Of a DNA stretch of 64,000 bases, positions 44,756 to 53,632 are shown in pieces. Numbering within the stretch: the stretch's first letter is position 1; each line of letters opens with the position of its first letter. The stretch comes from Ardenticatenaceae bacterium. GTDB lineage: Bacteria > Chloroflexota > Anaerolineae > Promineifilales > Promineifilaceae. The DNA is taken from the NCBI GenBank assembly GCA_020634315.1, contig JACKBV010000012.1, positions 1-64,000 of the forward strand. The letters run 5' to 3'. The notes under the pieces were generated by a model. That model saw only the letters and a list, made by a program, of their open reading frames with translations, made no database searches and had not been told where the DNA came from. The position numbers were made by a program, and so were the translations under genes.

Positions 44756-45766
44756 TTGAAAAGATGGCAATTTTGGTTAGGCATGGCAATTAGCGCCATA
44801 TTCCTCTGGCTGGCCCTGCGCGGGCTAAAGCTAACAGAAGTATGGCAAGACATACGTTCCGCAAACTATCTCTGGCTCATTCCCAGCGTCGCCGTTTACT
44901 TCGTCGCCGTATGGGCACGCACCTGGCGCTGGGATTATATGCTGCGCCCGCTCAAACACGTTCCGCTGCGCCGCCTCTTCCCCGTCGTCGTCATCGGCTA
45001 CATGGGCAACAACGTTTACCCCTTCCGCGCCGGGGAACTGCTGCGTTCCTATGTGCTGCGGCGGCGCGAAAACGTCTCCATCAGCGCCAGCCTGGCAACC
45101 GTCATCGTCGAACGCGTCTTTGATGGCCTCGTCATGCTCGTCTTTGTGTTTGCCGCGCTGCCCTTCGCCCCCATTCCCGGCGATAATGCCCACATTCGCG
45201 CTATCGTCATCTTCGCCAGCATCGCCTTCTTTGCGGCAATGGTCATCTTCTTTGCCCTGGCGGCCATGCCAGAGCGCTTTTACCATTTTGCGCAATGGAT
45301 CAGCGACCGCCTGCTGCCCGCCAAAATCGGTGTGCCGCTCCTCGACTTTTTACAACGCTTCCTGGAAGGGTTAGCCTCGCTGCGCCATTTTCGCAACGTC
45401 CTCATGATCTTTCTCACCTCAGTTGTCATTTGGCTGCTAGAAACGGTGAAATATTGGTTTGTCATGCACGCCTTCGACTTTCAGGTCAGCTTTTTTGCCC
45501 TGATGCTGATGAATGGCGTCGTCAATCTGGCAACGACCTTGCCATCAGCGCCCGGTTATGTGGGCACATTCGACGAACCGGGCATTGAAGTATTGAAACT
45601 ATACGGCGTCGGCGAAACCACTGCCGCCGCTTACACCTTAGTGCTGCACGCAGCACTGTGGCTGCCCATCACCCTTTTGGGTGCATTTTACATGGTACGC
45701 GAAGGGATGGGCTGGTCCGATTTTAGCAAAGCAGTTCGCGTTGCCGAAGGGGAGGCAAAGGCATGA
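44756..45766 (+). CDS. Lysylphosphatidylglycerol synthase-like integral membrane protein
   Basis: A 336-residue protein with about eight membrane helices, of the LPG_synthase_TM/UPF0104 family (flippase-like transmembrane half of MprF). Family marks are WRWDYMLRPL, YMGNNVYPFRAGELLRSYVL, ERVFDGLVMLVF and LPSAPGYVGTFDE. The catalytic aminoacyl-transfer domain of MprF is absent, as in most members; a role in lipid or undecaprenyl-linked substrate translocation is inferred. The start is TTG 44756 with AGGA about ten bases upstream. Its stop overlaps the next gene (ATGA). Confidence 0.85.
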   Translation: MKRWQFWLGMAISAIFLWLALRGLKLTEVWQDIRSANYLWLIPSVAVYFVAVWARTWRWDYMLRPLKHVPLRRLFPVVVIGYMGNNVYPFRAGELLRSYVLRRRENVSISASLATVIVERVFDGLVMLVFVFAALPFAPIPGDNAHIRAIVIFASIAFFAAMVIFFALAAMPERFYHFAQWISDRLLPAKIGVPLLDFLQRFLEGLASLRHFRNVLMIFLTSVVIWLLETVKYWFVMHAFDFQVSFFALMLMNGVVNLATTLPSAPGYVGTFDEPGIEVLKLYGVGETTAAAYTLVLHAALWLPITLLGAFYMVREGMGWSDFSKAVRVAEGEAKA

Positions 45767-47091
45767 AAGTAGGTATTGTTGGTGGGGGGCTGGCCGGTTT
45801 GTCGGCTGCGTATGATCTGCTGCAAGCCGGGCATGATGTCACAATTTATGAAGCCAGTGATCACACAGGTGGCCTGGCTGCCGGGTTCATAGATGACAAC
45901 TGGGATTGGTACCTGGAACATTTTTATCATCATCTCTTCCAATCAGACAGCGCCATATTGGGGTTGGTAGATGAGTTGGGCATCCGTGACAAGGTGTTTT
46001 TCCCCACGCCGCGCACGTCGATCTGGCATCAGGGGAAAATTTACCCGTTTAGCAATCCGCTCGATTGGTTTAAATTCCCTGGCTATAACTTGTGGGATTT
46101 CTTCCGCTTTGGCGTGGTCGGCGCATTTTTGCGTTACACCAAGTTTTGGCGTGCATTGGAAAAGGAAACGGCCGTTTCCTGGACCCGCCGCTGGTATGGA
46201 CAAAAAATCCACGACCTCTCCTGGAAACCCCTGCTCATTGGCAAATTTGGCGATTACTATGACCAGGTCAACATGGCCTGGCTGTGGGCGCGGCTGCATG
46301 TGCGCAGCTTTAGCCTCGGTTACTTTGAGGGTGGCTTTCAATTTTTTATTGATGTGCTGACAACGGCCGTTGAAGCGCGTGGCGGACAAATTCGCCTGAA
46401 TGCCCCGGTGACGGCGATTCGCCGCGAAGGGGACAAGTTGGCGCTAGAGGTGGAAGGGGAAACGGCCGTTTTCGATCAGGTACTCTTCACAACCTCCCCC
46501 GCCCTGCTAGATCGCCTCGCGCCCGACCTGCCCCCAGATTACCTCGGCGGCCTGCAAAAACTCAACAGCATGGGCGCCGTCGTCCTCGTCCTGGCCCTCA
46601 AGCAGCCGCTCATGGCCGACAGCAGCACCTACTGGCTCAATCTCCCGGCCGCCACTCCCGACAAAACCCAAACCGACATCCCCTTCCTGGCCCTGGTCGA
46701 GCACACCAACTACATCGACAAAAGCCACTACGGCGGCGACCACATCATTTACTGCGGCGATTACGTCAAGCCAGAACATCCCTACCTGCACATGAGCCAA
46801 TCCCAAATTGAAGACCTCTTCCTGGCAGCGCTGCCCAAAGTCAACCCCAACTTTCGCCGCGATTGGGTGCGCAAAAGCTGGCTTTTCCGCGTCCCCTACG
46901 CCCAGCCGGTGCCCCTTGTCAACCATGCACAAAACATTCCCGACATTCGCACACCGCTGTCCGGTTTATACTTTGCCAGCATGAGCCAGGTCTACCCATG
47001 GGATCGGGGCACAAATTTTGCGGTAGAGATTGGGCGGCGTGCTGCCGCCACTATGTTGGCCGACCATAGCACGCCCACGTCCGGCAGGTGA
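45763..47091 (+). CDS. FAD-dependent amino-oxidase-like oxidoreductase
   Basis: A 442-residue flavoprotein with the N-terminal dinucleotide motif VGGGLAGLSAAYDL and the EAS..TGGLA ribose-binding region, of the protoporphyrinogen-oxidase/amino-oxidase family that also includes UDP-galactopyranose mutase-like and desaturase enzymes. The C-terminal GLYFASMSQVYPWDRGTNFA closes the flavin site. Translationally coupled to the membrane protein before it and followed by UDP-glucose dehydrogenase, so a role in a glycan or lipid-linked sugar pathway is possible. The stop codon lies inside a copy of the GTGACATTTGTC repeat half. Confidence 0.85.
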   Translation: MKVGIVGGGLAGLSAAYDLLQAGHDVTIYEASDHTGGLAAGFIDDNWDWYLEHFYHHLFQSDSAILGLVDELGIRDKVFFPTPRTSIWHQGKIYPFSNPLDWFKFPGYNLWDFFRFGVVGAFLRYTKFWRALEKETAVSWTRRWYGQKIHDLSWKPLLIGKFGDYYDQVNMAWLWARLHVRSFSLGYFEGGFQFFIDVLTTAVEARGGQIRLNAPVTAIRREGDKLALEVEGETAVFDQVLFTTSPALLDRLAPDLPPDYLGGLQKLNSMGAVVLVLALKQPLMADSSTYWLNLPAATPDKTQTDIPFLALVEHTNYIDKSHYGGDHIIYCGDYVKPEHPYLHMSQSQIEDLFLAALPKVNPNFRRDWVRKSWLFRVPYAQPVPLVNHAQNIPDIRTPLSGLYFASMSQVYPWDRGTNFAVEIGRRAAATMLADHSTPTSGR

Positions 47092-47219
47092 CATTTGTCT
47101 ACCCTTTTTAAGGACGTTTGTCAGATAGTATACCTATACTTCCAGATGATATAGTTCACCTGGAATAATAAAAGCTAAGAAAATCAACTCGAAATTCTGA
47201 TTGTAAAGGAGTAAATCCA

Positions 47220-48605
47220 ATGAAAATTATCGTTGTTGGCACCGGTTTTGTCGGATTGCCACATGCAGCCGTTATGGCCGAGTATGGTCACGAAGTCTAC
47301 GCTTACGACATTGACGCCACCCGCGTCGCTGCTTACAAAACTGGCGAAGCAGAAGAAATCGAGCGCTATGTCAATGAACCAGGGTTAGTTTCCGCCATCC
47401 AGGAAACAATGGGGCGCTACTTGTTCTTCACCAGCGACATCACCGATGTCGTTGAAGGCACAGATGTCTTTTTCTTCTGCCTCAACACCCCGCCCAAGCG
47501 CGATGGTTCGACAGATTTAAGCTATTACACCAATGCCGGACACACCGTCGCCAAACTGTTGGCCGAACGCAAAGACAAAAAACGCGTCGTATTGGTTAAC
47601 AAAAGCACCGTTCCTGTGGGCACAGCACGCCTGCTGCAAAATATCATGAACGAACACAACGTCGAAAACTTCGGTGTCGCCTCTAACCCAGAATTTCTGG
47701 CGCAAGGCAATGCCGTCGATGGCTCACGCAAGCCAGATCGCGTTGTCGTTGGCGCCGATACGGAAGAAGATTTCCAAATTATCCGCCGTATCTACGCCCA
47801 ATTTGTCAATCATGTGCGCATTCGCTACCTGGAAACAACCCCGGAAACTTCGGAATCAATCAAATACGTCGCCAATAACCTGCTGCTCACCTACATTTCC
47901 TTCTGGAATGGCGTGGGCGCACGCATTGCCGAAACCTTCCCCAACATTCGCATGGAAGATTTGAAGATTGGCGTCACCTCTGACTCGCGTATCAGCACGT
48001 GGGGGTCTTATGTCAGCAATGGCGCAGGCGGCAGCTGCTTCGGCAAAGACATCCAGTCCATGATTTACCAGCTCAACCAGGCTGGTCGCCGCACTGATTT
48101 GCTGCAAGCGGTGTATAACATCAACGAGTACCAAAAGGTTTACCTGATTGACCGCGCCATCCATGAAGCAGGGTTCAACTTTAACCAAAAGACGGTTGCC
48201 TTGCTTGGTCTGGCTTTCAAAAAGCGCACCAACGATATGCGCGACTCAGCCGCCCTGAAAGTGGTAGAAGCGTTATTGGCAAAAGGCGTCACCTCGATTC
48301 GTGCTTATGATCCCCTGGCAGCCGATGCCGCGCAAAGCTACTGGTTCAACCCGGAAAAGAATCACCTGTTTGAGCGCATTACCTACTTTAACTCCGCGAA
48401 AGAGGCGATTAGCGGCAGTGATGCTGTCTATGTTTCCACTGACTGGGAAGAGTTCCGTGGCTTGTCGCACACCATCGACACCACTGTACAGCCGCCGTAT
48501 TTGGTCATTGACGGCCGTCGCATGATCCCCGACGCACAAACGCTGGTTGATCGTGGCTATGATTTCTTGCCGGTAGGCGGCATGTTTATGAAAGGGAAAC
48601 GGTAA
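47220..48605 (+). CDS. ugd: UDP-glucose/GDP-mannose 6-dehydrogenase family enzyme
   Basis: A 461-residue NAD-dependent nucleotide-sugar dehydrogenase making a uronic acid precursor for envelope polysaccharide. VVGTGFVGLPHA is the NAD motif, K215 in ESIKYVANN and the catalytic C273 in GAGGSCFGKDI are intact, and LGLAFKKRTNDMRDS starts the C-terminal sugar-binding domain. UDP-glucose is the likeliest substrate but GDP-mannose or others cannot be excluded. AAGGAG precedes the ATG. The upstream 128 bases are AT-rich but show no confident promoter. Confidence 0.9.
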   Translation: MKIIVVGTGFVGLPHAAVMAEYGHEVYAYDIDATRVAAYKTGEAEEIERYVNEPGLVSAIQETMGRYLFFTSDITDVVEGTDVFFFCLNTPPKRDGSTDLSYYTNAGHTVAKLLAERKDKKRVVLVNKSTVPVGTARLLQNIMNEHNVENFGVASNPEFLAQGNAVDGSRKPDRVVVGADTEEDFQIIRRIYAQFVNHVRIRYLETTPETSESIKYVANNLLLTYISFWNGVGARIAETFPNIRMEDLKIGVTSDSRISTWGSYVSNGAGGSCFGKDIQSMIYQLNQAGRRTDLLQAVYNINEYQKVYLIDRAIHEAGFNFNQKTVALLGLAFKKRTNDMRDSAALKVVEALLAKGVTSIRAYDPLAADAAQSYWFNPEKNHLFERITYFNSAKEAISGSDAVYVSTDWEEFRGLSHTIDTTVQPPYLVIDGRRMIPDAQTLVDRGYDFLPVGGMFMKGKR

Positions 48606-48609
48606 AGAT

Positions 48610-48665
48610 GGTGAGCGGTAAGCGGTTATCGGTAAACGGTTATCGGTAAGCGGTTATCGGGTTAC
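48610..48665. repeat. 7-bp tandem repeat array (GGTRANC)
   Basis: Three perfect-to-near-perfect 14-bp double units GGTAAGCGGTTATC at 48617-48658, each made of two heptamers, with partial units at both ends. It follows the ugd stop. Confidence 0.9.
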
Positions 48666-48686
48666 GGACTTTGATTTTTGTAGAGG

Positions 48687-48722
48687 GCGTCAGACTGGGC
48701 TTGTCCGGTCTGGCGCTTTTTT
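48687..48722 (+). terminator. Rho-independent terminator after ugd
   Basis: Twelve-pair stem (48687-48698 with 48705-48716, two G-T pairs), six-base loop, six T. Confidence 0.85.
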
Positions 48723-48751
48723 GTTGCCGCGTGCCAGGCTATTTGTTACGA

Positions 48752-48774
48752 TTGTATCGGTACAAGCGGTACAA
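48752..48774 (+). promoter_or_regulatory. Probable GntR operator
   Basis: Inverted repeat TTGTA-TCGG-TACAA (48752-48765) followed by a second CGGTACAA (48767-48774) in direct repeat. It ends two bases before the ATG of the GntR gene, so binding would block initiation. No Shine-Dalgarno is present, which hints at a leaderless or near-leaderless transcript. Confidence 0.6.
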
Positions 48775-48776
48775 AT

Positions 48777-49886
48777 ATGCAACCAACAACGCCCCACATT
48801 TATCAAGAAATAGCAGAGAGTTTGCGGTTACAAATTGCCGCCGGTGATTTGCAGCCAGGCGAGCGACTGCCGCCAATCCGGGAGATGGCGCAGCGGTGGC
48901 ATTGTACGCCGGGTACGGTTAGCCGTGCCTACGCTATTTTAGCTGACGATGGGTTGGTGACGGGGCGGCGTGGCAGTGGGACGCATGTGGTGGAGAACCC
49001 GCTGCCAGGGGAACGGCCGTTTATGGCCTGGGCCACCCTCGTCAATCGCGCCGAACAATTCCTACTCGAAGCCTTAAGCAGCGGTCACTCGACCGCGCAG
49101 GCACAAGCCGCACTCACCGTTGCCGTTGCCCGCTGGCAAACCTTACAAGCCGTGCCCATTCCACCCGCCACCCATACGCCATACACAGCGCTGCGCTTTG
49201 CCGGCAGTCATGACTTGGCGGTGGAACTGCTGGCACAAACATTGCACAACGCGCAGCAACAGGAACCCTTAGTCGTACAGTTTGTGGGCAGCCTGGGCGG
49301 GTTAATGGCCCTGGCGCGTGGCGAAGCCGACATGGCGGGCATCCATTTGTGGGACGTTGCCACCGATCAATATAACGCTCCTTTTGTGCGGCGATTGCTG
49401 CCGGGGCAGCGGGTGGTCTTGTTGACGTTGGTGCAGCGCGACTTAGGGCTGATTGTGCCGCCAGGGAACCCGCAAGGGTTAGCGACACTGGCCGATTTAA
49501 CGCACCCCGACATTCGCTGGATGAACCGGCAGGTGGGATCGGGCACACGGGTTTGGCTAGACGCACAGCTCAAGGCGTTAGCCATTAATGTCGCGGCGAT
49601 TGCCGGATATGCGGATGAGGTGACGACCCACATGCTGGCAGCGCAAGCGGTGGCGACAGGAAAAGCAACGGCCGTACCGGGCATTTATGCGGCAGCGGCG
49701 GCCTATGGGCTGGACTTTGTCCCCTTGACACAGGAACTTTATCAATTGGTGATACCGGAACAAGTGTGGGAAACGGCCGTTTGCCAATCCCTCGTCACAG
49801 CGGCACGCTCCCCAGCCTTTCGTGAAGCAGTCAACGCCCTGGGTGGCTACGACACAAGCGCCACGGGGACAGTTACCTGGCTATAA
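48777..49886 (+). CDS. GntR regulator fused to periplasmic-binding-protein-like domain
   Basis: A 369-residue one-component regulator. Residues 8-75 are a GntR winged helix (LRLQIAAGDLQPGERLPPIR and TPGTVSRAYAILADDGLV). Residues 145-360 form a PBP-like domain (VQFVGSLGGLMALARGEADM, NRQVGSGTRVWLD, AVPGIYAAAAAYGLDFVPL) of the same type as bacterial oxyanion-binding proteins and molybdate-responsive domains. It precedes an oxyanion transporter and should sense the transported anion. An inverted-repeat operator overlaps its start. Confidence 0.9.
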   Translation: MQPTTPHIYQEIAESLRLQIAAGDLQPGERLPPIREMAQRWHCTPGTVSRAYAILADDGLVTGRRGSGTHVVENPLPGERPFMAWATLVNRAEQFLLEALSSGHSTAQAQAALTVAVARWQTLQAVPIPPATHTPYTALRFAGSHDLAVELLAQTLHNAQQQEPLVVQFVGSLGGLMALARGEADMAGIHLWDVATDQYNAPFVRRLLPGQRVVLLTLVQRDLGLIVPPGNPQGLATLADLTHPDIRWMNRQVGSGTRVWLDAQLKALAINVAAIAGYADEVTTHMLAAQAVATGKATAVPGIYAAAAAYGLDFVPLTQELYQLVIPEQVWETAVCQSLVTAARSPAFREAVNALGGYDTSATGTVTWL

Positions 49887-49938
49887 ATCTATCGTTGGCA
49901 ATTGGTGCGAATCGGCCAATTACCAGCCACATTTGCTA

Positions 49939-50652
49939 ATGGATCAACTCTGGCAAGGTCTGCGACAGGCCATCGAACTCATCTTTACACACGATCCGGC
50001 CCTGTGGGAAGTGGTACAGCTTTCCTTGCGCGTCACCGGCGTTGCGCTGATCATCAGCACCCTCATCGGCATCCCAGTTGGGGCATTGATGGGGCTGGGG
50101 CGGTTTGTCGGCCGTTCCCTGATCATGGTCTTTCTTTACACCGGCATGGGCTTTCCCCCCGTCGTCATCGGCCTCTTCGTTTATTTGCTGCTTTCGCGCA
50201 GCGGCCCATTGGGCAGTTTGGGCAGCACCTTCATCCCGGCTTTGTTCACCCCTGGCGCAATGGTCATTGCGCAAACAATCATCGCCTTTCCTTTGGTGGC
50301 CGGGTTTACGATGGCCGCCGTTATGGGCGTTGACCCCAACATTCGCCAGCAGGTACGCGCCTTGGGGGCGACGCGCTGGCAAGCGACGCTGGCGGTGTTG
50401 GCCGAAGCGCGTATTGGCGTGCTCGTCTCGGTCATCGCCGGATTTGGCGGCATTATTTCCGAAGTGGGCGCGGTGATGCTCGTGGGCGGCAATATTGAGC
50501 ATAAAACGCGTGTGCTCACCACGGCGATTGTCCTGGAGACACGCAAGGGGAATTTTGACCTGGCTATTGCGCTGGGCGTGATTTTGTTGGGCTTGTCTTT
50601 CCTGGCGAATTTGCTGATGCTGCAACTACAAGGGCGCACAACGGATGAATGA
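49939..50652 (+). CDS. tupB: Tungstate-type ABC transporter permease
   Basis: A 237-residue permease with five or six membrane helices and the EAA-type coupling loop (RALGATRWQATLAVLAEARIG). The sequence GTGMGFPPVVIGL-like block (YTGMGFPPVVIGLFVYLLLS) and GNIEHKTRVLTTAIVLETRKG near the end are typical of TupB/WtpB-like tungstate permeases. ATG 49939 is chosen because the frame upstream overlaps the regulator gene. It overlaps the ATPase gene by eight bases. Confidence 0.85.
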   Translation: MDQLWQGLRQAIELIFTHDPALWEVVQLSLRVTGVALIISTLIGIPVGALMGLGRFVGRSLIMVFLYTGMGFPPVVIGLFVYLLLSRSGPLGSLGSTFIPALFTPGAMVIAQTIIAFPLVAGFTMAAVMGVDPNIRQQVRALGATRWQATLAVLAEARIGVLVSVIAGFGGIISEVGAVMLVGGNIEHKTRVLTTAIVLETRKGNFDLAIALGVILLGLSFLANLLMLQLQGRTTDE

Positions 50653-51376
50653 AACGCTTTATGAACTGAACGACGTGCGCAAGATGTATCACGGCCGTTC
50701 CGTCCTGCACATCGATCACCTTACCATCCAACGCGGCGAGATTCTCGCGCTCGTTGGCCCCAGTGGGGCGGGCAAAAGCACGCTGCTGCGCCTGCTCAAT
50801 TTCTTGGAAACACCGAGCAACGGCCGTATCCACTTCCTCGACACCCCCTTCAGCGCCAACCAGCCCATGCCGCTGGCCCTGCGCCGCAAAGTGACGACCG
50901 TTTTTCAACGGCCGTATCTGCTCAACCGCTCCGTCGCCGCCAACATTCAATACGGCCTGCACCTGCGCGGACAGCGCAACGGACAGGCACAGGTCGACGC
51001 CGCCTTGCAACAAGTTGGCCTGCAAACCATCGCCCGCCAGCGTGCCCGCACCCTTTCCGGCGGCGAAGCCCAACGCGTCGCCCTCGCCCGCGCCATTGTC
51101 CTCCATCCCGATGTGCTGCTTCTCGATGAGCCAACCGCCAACCTTGACCCCTATAACATCAGCCTCATCGAGCAAATCATCCGCCAACTAAACGAACAGG
51201 CAGGCACGACGATTGTCCTCGTGACGCACAATGTCTTTCAGGCCAAACGGTTGGCGCATCGTGTGGCGCTGCTGCTAGACGGCCGTATCGTCGAAATCGC
51301 CGCCACCCATACATTTTTCCACAATCCGGCTGACCCTCGTACCAAAGCTTTTGTCGCCGGTGATATGGTGTACTGA
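50645..51376 (+). CDS. tupC: Tungstate-type ABC transporter ATPase
   Basis: A 243-residue ATPase with Walker A GPSGAGKST, Q-loop VFQRPYLLN, signature LSGGEAQR, Walker B LLLDEPTANLD and switch LVTHN. No C-terminal TOBE domain is present, which fits TupC rather than ModC. It pairs with the permease just upstream. Three ACGGCCGT sites fall inside the gene. Confidence 0.87.
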   Translation: MNETLYELNDVRKMYHGRSVLHIDHLTIQRGEILALVGPSGAGKSTLLRLLNFLETPSNGRIHFLDTPFSANQPMPLALRRKVTTVFQRPYLLNRSVAANIQYGLHLRGQRNGQAQVDAALQQVGLQTIARQRARTLSGGEAQRVALARAIVLHPDVLLLDEPTANLDPYNISLIEQIIRQLNEQAGTTIVLVTHNVFQAKRLAHRVALLLDGRIVEIAATHTFFHNPADPRTKAFVAGDMVY

Positions 51377-51380
51377 TTGT

Positions 51381-51416
51381 GTGTTCTGTGTTTGAACCTC
51401 CGCGAGGTCTGAACAC
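51381..51416 (+). repeat. Nested hairpin with GAACCTCCGCGAGG core
   Basis: GTGTTC (51381-51386) pairs with GAACAC (51411-51416) around AACCTC-CGC-GAGGT. The core GAACCTCCGCGAGG (51394-51407) is shared with 11761-11774. It lies between tupC and tupA and may tune their relative expression. Confidence 0.5.
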
Positions 51417-51455
51417 CTATAAAAAAGCTGTATTACACAAAAAGGAGTGTAGACG

Positions 51456-52838
51456 ATGAAAAAGAGATGGTTGTTTTTGTTGATTTTGGCCCTGCTGCTT
51501 GCCGCCTGTGGTGGCAACAGCGAACCGGCGGCCAACAATGCCAATAATGGTGGCGAAACGGCCGTTGCCAACACCACCGAACCCATGGAAGAACCAACTG
51601 CTGAAGCCATGGAAGAACCAACCGCCGAACCCATGGCAGAGCCAACAGAGGAACCCATGGCAGAACCGGCTGGCGAAACGCAATCCCTCATTCTTGCCAC
51701 CACCACCAGCACACAGGATTCCGGCTTGCTGGATTTCATCCTCCCCGTTTTTGAAGAGGAGTACAACGTCACCATAGAAGTCATCGCCGTTGGCACCGGT
51801 CAGGCGCTCCAGCTTGGCGTCGATGGCAATGCGGATGTCCTCCTCGTGCATGCCCGCGCCCGTGAAGATGAATTCATGGCGAATGGCGATGGCATCCGCC
51901 GCGAAGACGTGATGTACAACGACTTTGTCGTGCTTGGCCCATCCAGCGATCCCGCCGGCATTTTGGGCAAAAACAAAGCCAGCCGCGCCTTTGAAATGAT
52001 TGCCGAAGCGCAGGCTCCTTTCGTCTCGCGCGGTGACGATTCCGGCACGCACACCAAAGAAAAATCAATTTGGGCAGAAGCAGGCATTGAACCGGCTGGC
52101 GATTGGTACATTTCTGCCGGGCAGGGCATGGGCGCCGTGCTGACGATGGCCGACGAGCAGCAAGCTTACACCCTCAGCGACCGCGCCACCTATCTGGCAC
52201 GCACGCTCGAAGGCACAGAGCTGCAAATCATGGTCGAAGGCGATTCCATTCTCTTCAATCCATATGGCGTCATTGCCGTTAATCCGGACAAAGGCGAGCA
52301 CATCAAAAATGACCTGGCGAATCAGTTCATTGATTGGCTCATCTCCCTGCCCGCACAAGAACTTATTACCGAGTTTGGTGTCGCCGAATTTGGCAGCCCG
52401 CTGTTTACGCCCGATTCCGCCCAATGGCGGGAAGCGCACGGCATGGAAACGGCCGAACCAGCCGAAGAGCCAGCCGCCGCCGCCGATGCCGCATTGCGCG
52501 TCACCGGCATGGTAGACAACGAACAGGCATGGACGGAAGAAGAAGTCCGCGCCATGGACACCATCGACGCCGAAGGCATCAATAATTCTGGGGCTAGCGA
52601 AACGTACACAGGCGTCGCCATCAGCGCGTTGCTGGACCTGGCTGGCGTGCAAGATGGGGCAACGGCCGTTACCATTCTCACCGTCGACGGCGACTCCATT
52701 GACCTCACCCTGGAAGAACTCGCCGCCTGTCCCGACTGCATCCTCTCCTTCCGCAGCCAGGGCGGGTTCAGCACCACCCTGCCCGCTTATCCCGACTTGT
52801 CCCGCCTGCGCGGCGTCGTTGAAATCCAGGTAAAGTAA
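51456..52838 (+). CDS. tupA: TupA-like substrate-binding lipoprotein with C-terminal SUOX-like domain
   Basis: A 460-residue lipoprotein (signal with lipobox LLAAC, C18), then an acidic linker of EP-repeats (EPMEEPTAEAMEEP type), then a tungstate-binding domain (about 72-325: LATTTSTQDSGLLDFILPVF, VGTGQALQLGVDGNADVLLV). The TTTST signature is that of TupA. An extra domain (about 345-460: VTGMVDNEQAWTEEEVRAMD, YTGVAISALLDLAGV) resembles the beta fold of the sulfite-oxidase molybdopterin family without the cofactor residues. Such a fusion is unusual. AAGGAG precedes the ATG. Tungstate over molybdate is inferred from motif only. Confidence 0.85.
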   Translation: MKKRWLFLLILALLLAACGGNSEPAANNANNGGETAVANTTEPMEEPTAEAMEEPTAEPMAEPTEEPMAEPAGETQSLILATTTSTQDSGLLDFILPVFEEEYNVTIEVIAVGTGQALQLGVDGNADVLLVHARAREDEFMANGDGIRREDVMYNDFVVLGPSSDPAGILGKNKASRAFEMIAEAQAPFVSRGDDSGTHTKEKSIWAEAGIEPAGDWYISAGQGMGAVLTMADEQQAYTLSDRATYLARTLEGTELQIMVEGDSILFNPYGVIAVNPDKGEHIKNDLANQFIDWLISLPAQELITEFGVAEFGSPLFTPDSAQWREAHGMETAEPAEEPAAAADAALRVTGMVDNEQAWTEEEVRAMDTIDAEGINNSGASETYTGVAISALLDLAGVQDGATAVTILTVDGDSIDLTLEELAACPDCILSFRSQGGFSTTLPAYPDLSRLRGVVEIQVK

Positions 52839-52852
52839 AAAAGCAGCGATGA

Positions 52853-52886
52853 AGAGATTGGAGATTGCTCATCATCTCCAATCTCT
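52853..52886. repeat. Perfect 13-bp hairpin in tupA-TiaS-like spacer
   Basis: AGAGATTGGAGAT (52853-52865), eight-base loop, ATCTCCAATCTCT (52874-52886). No T tract. Its GAGATTG units are also heptameric, and a similar hairpin is at 944-980. Confidence 0.7.
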
Positions 52887-52908
52887 CATTCCCGTAAAGG
52901 AACAGCCC

Positions 52909-53586
52909 ATGATTTACATTGGCATTGACGACACCGACACGCTGGAGACACGCGGCACCGGCCATCTGGCGCGGGAAATTGCCGCAGCATTGGCCGCGCA
53001 GTACACCGTCACCGGCGTCATCCGCCACCAGCTTTCCGCCGATCCACGCGTGCCATGTACACACAAAAACAGCTGCGCCGCCATTTTGCTGGCCGCTGGG
53101 GAAGCAACGGCCGTTTTCAATCATGTCAAACCCATCATGCTCGCCAACTTTGTCCCCGGCAGCGATCCGGGCCTGTGCGTCGCCGACCTCGTGCCCGCCG
53201 CCATTACCGCCTTCGGCCATCGAGCACAACAAGAACTGGTGACGCAGGCCGAAGCACGCGCCCTCGCCACCACGCACAACCTGCTCCTTGCCGGGCTGGG
53301 CGGCGACGAAGATGGCGTCATCGGCGCACTTTCAGCAGTGGGACTGGCGGCGGGTGGCAGCGACGGCCGTTACATCGAAGTCGGCCAGTTACGCGAACTC
53401 ACCGGCTTGCAACCTGTCGCCGCGCTTCTTGCTGCCGGGATCAGCGCCGTGCAAACCCTGGACGGCCAAGCGGTCGCCGATGGCCTCGTCAACAGCGAGC
53501 GACTGCGCCCCGCACGGCGAAACGGCCGTCCCGTAGCCGTCGTTGAATGGCAAAACGACCATTGGTTCCCGCTCAAATTAGACTAG
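52909..53586 (+). CDS. TiaS-like (TCKD) domain protein
   Basis: A 225-residue protein whose N-terminus IGIDDTDTLETRGTGHLARE matches the kinase-like domain of archaeal TiaS, the tRNA-Ile2 agmatinylcytidine synthetase; the Asp cluster and Thr/Gly are the catalytic features there. The tRNA-binding OB and zinc domains of TiaS are missing, so it cannot be a TiaS. The rest (SCAAILLAAGEATAVFNHV, LLLAGLGGDEDGVIGALSAVG) continues the fold. Its place between tupA and an ECF transporter suggests a small-molecule phosphotransfer or cofactor job, which is inference. AAAGGAA precedes ATG 52909. Confidence 0.7.
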   Translation: MIYIGIDDTDTLETRGTGHLAREIAAALAAQYTVTGVIRHQLSADPRVPCTHKNSCAAILLAAGEATAVFNHVKPIMLANFVPGSDPGLCVADLVPAAITAFGHRAQQELVTQAEARALATTHNLLLAGLGGDEDGVIGALSAVGLAAGGSDGRYIEVGQLRELTGLQPVAALLAAGISAVQTLDGQAVADGLVNSERLRPARRNGRPVAVVEWQNDHWFPLKLD

Positions 53587-53632
53587 CGACTGGTAAACGG
53601 CAACCGCTTACCGACTACCGCTTACTGACCGC
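53586..53632. repeat. Heptamer-like spacer repeat
   Basis: Degenerate units of the TACCGCT/GGTAAAC kind fill the spacer between the TiaS-like and ECF ATPase genes, in both orientations. Confidence 0.45.

Noticed and set aside
44442..44789. 115-codon minus-strand frame in the divergent spacer
   Set aside because: No ribosome site, overlaps the start of the plus-strand membrane protein gene, and Cys/Arg-rich composition unlike real genes here.
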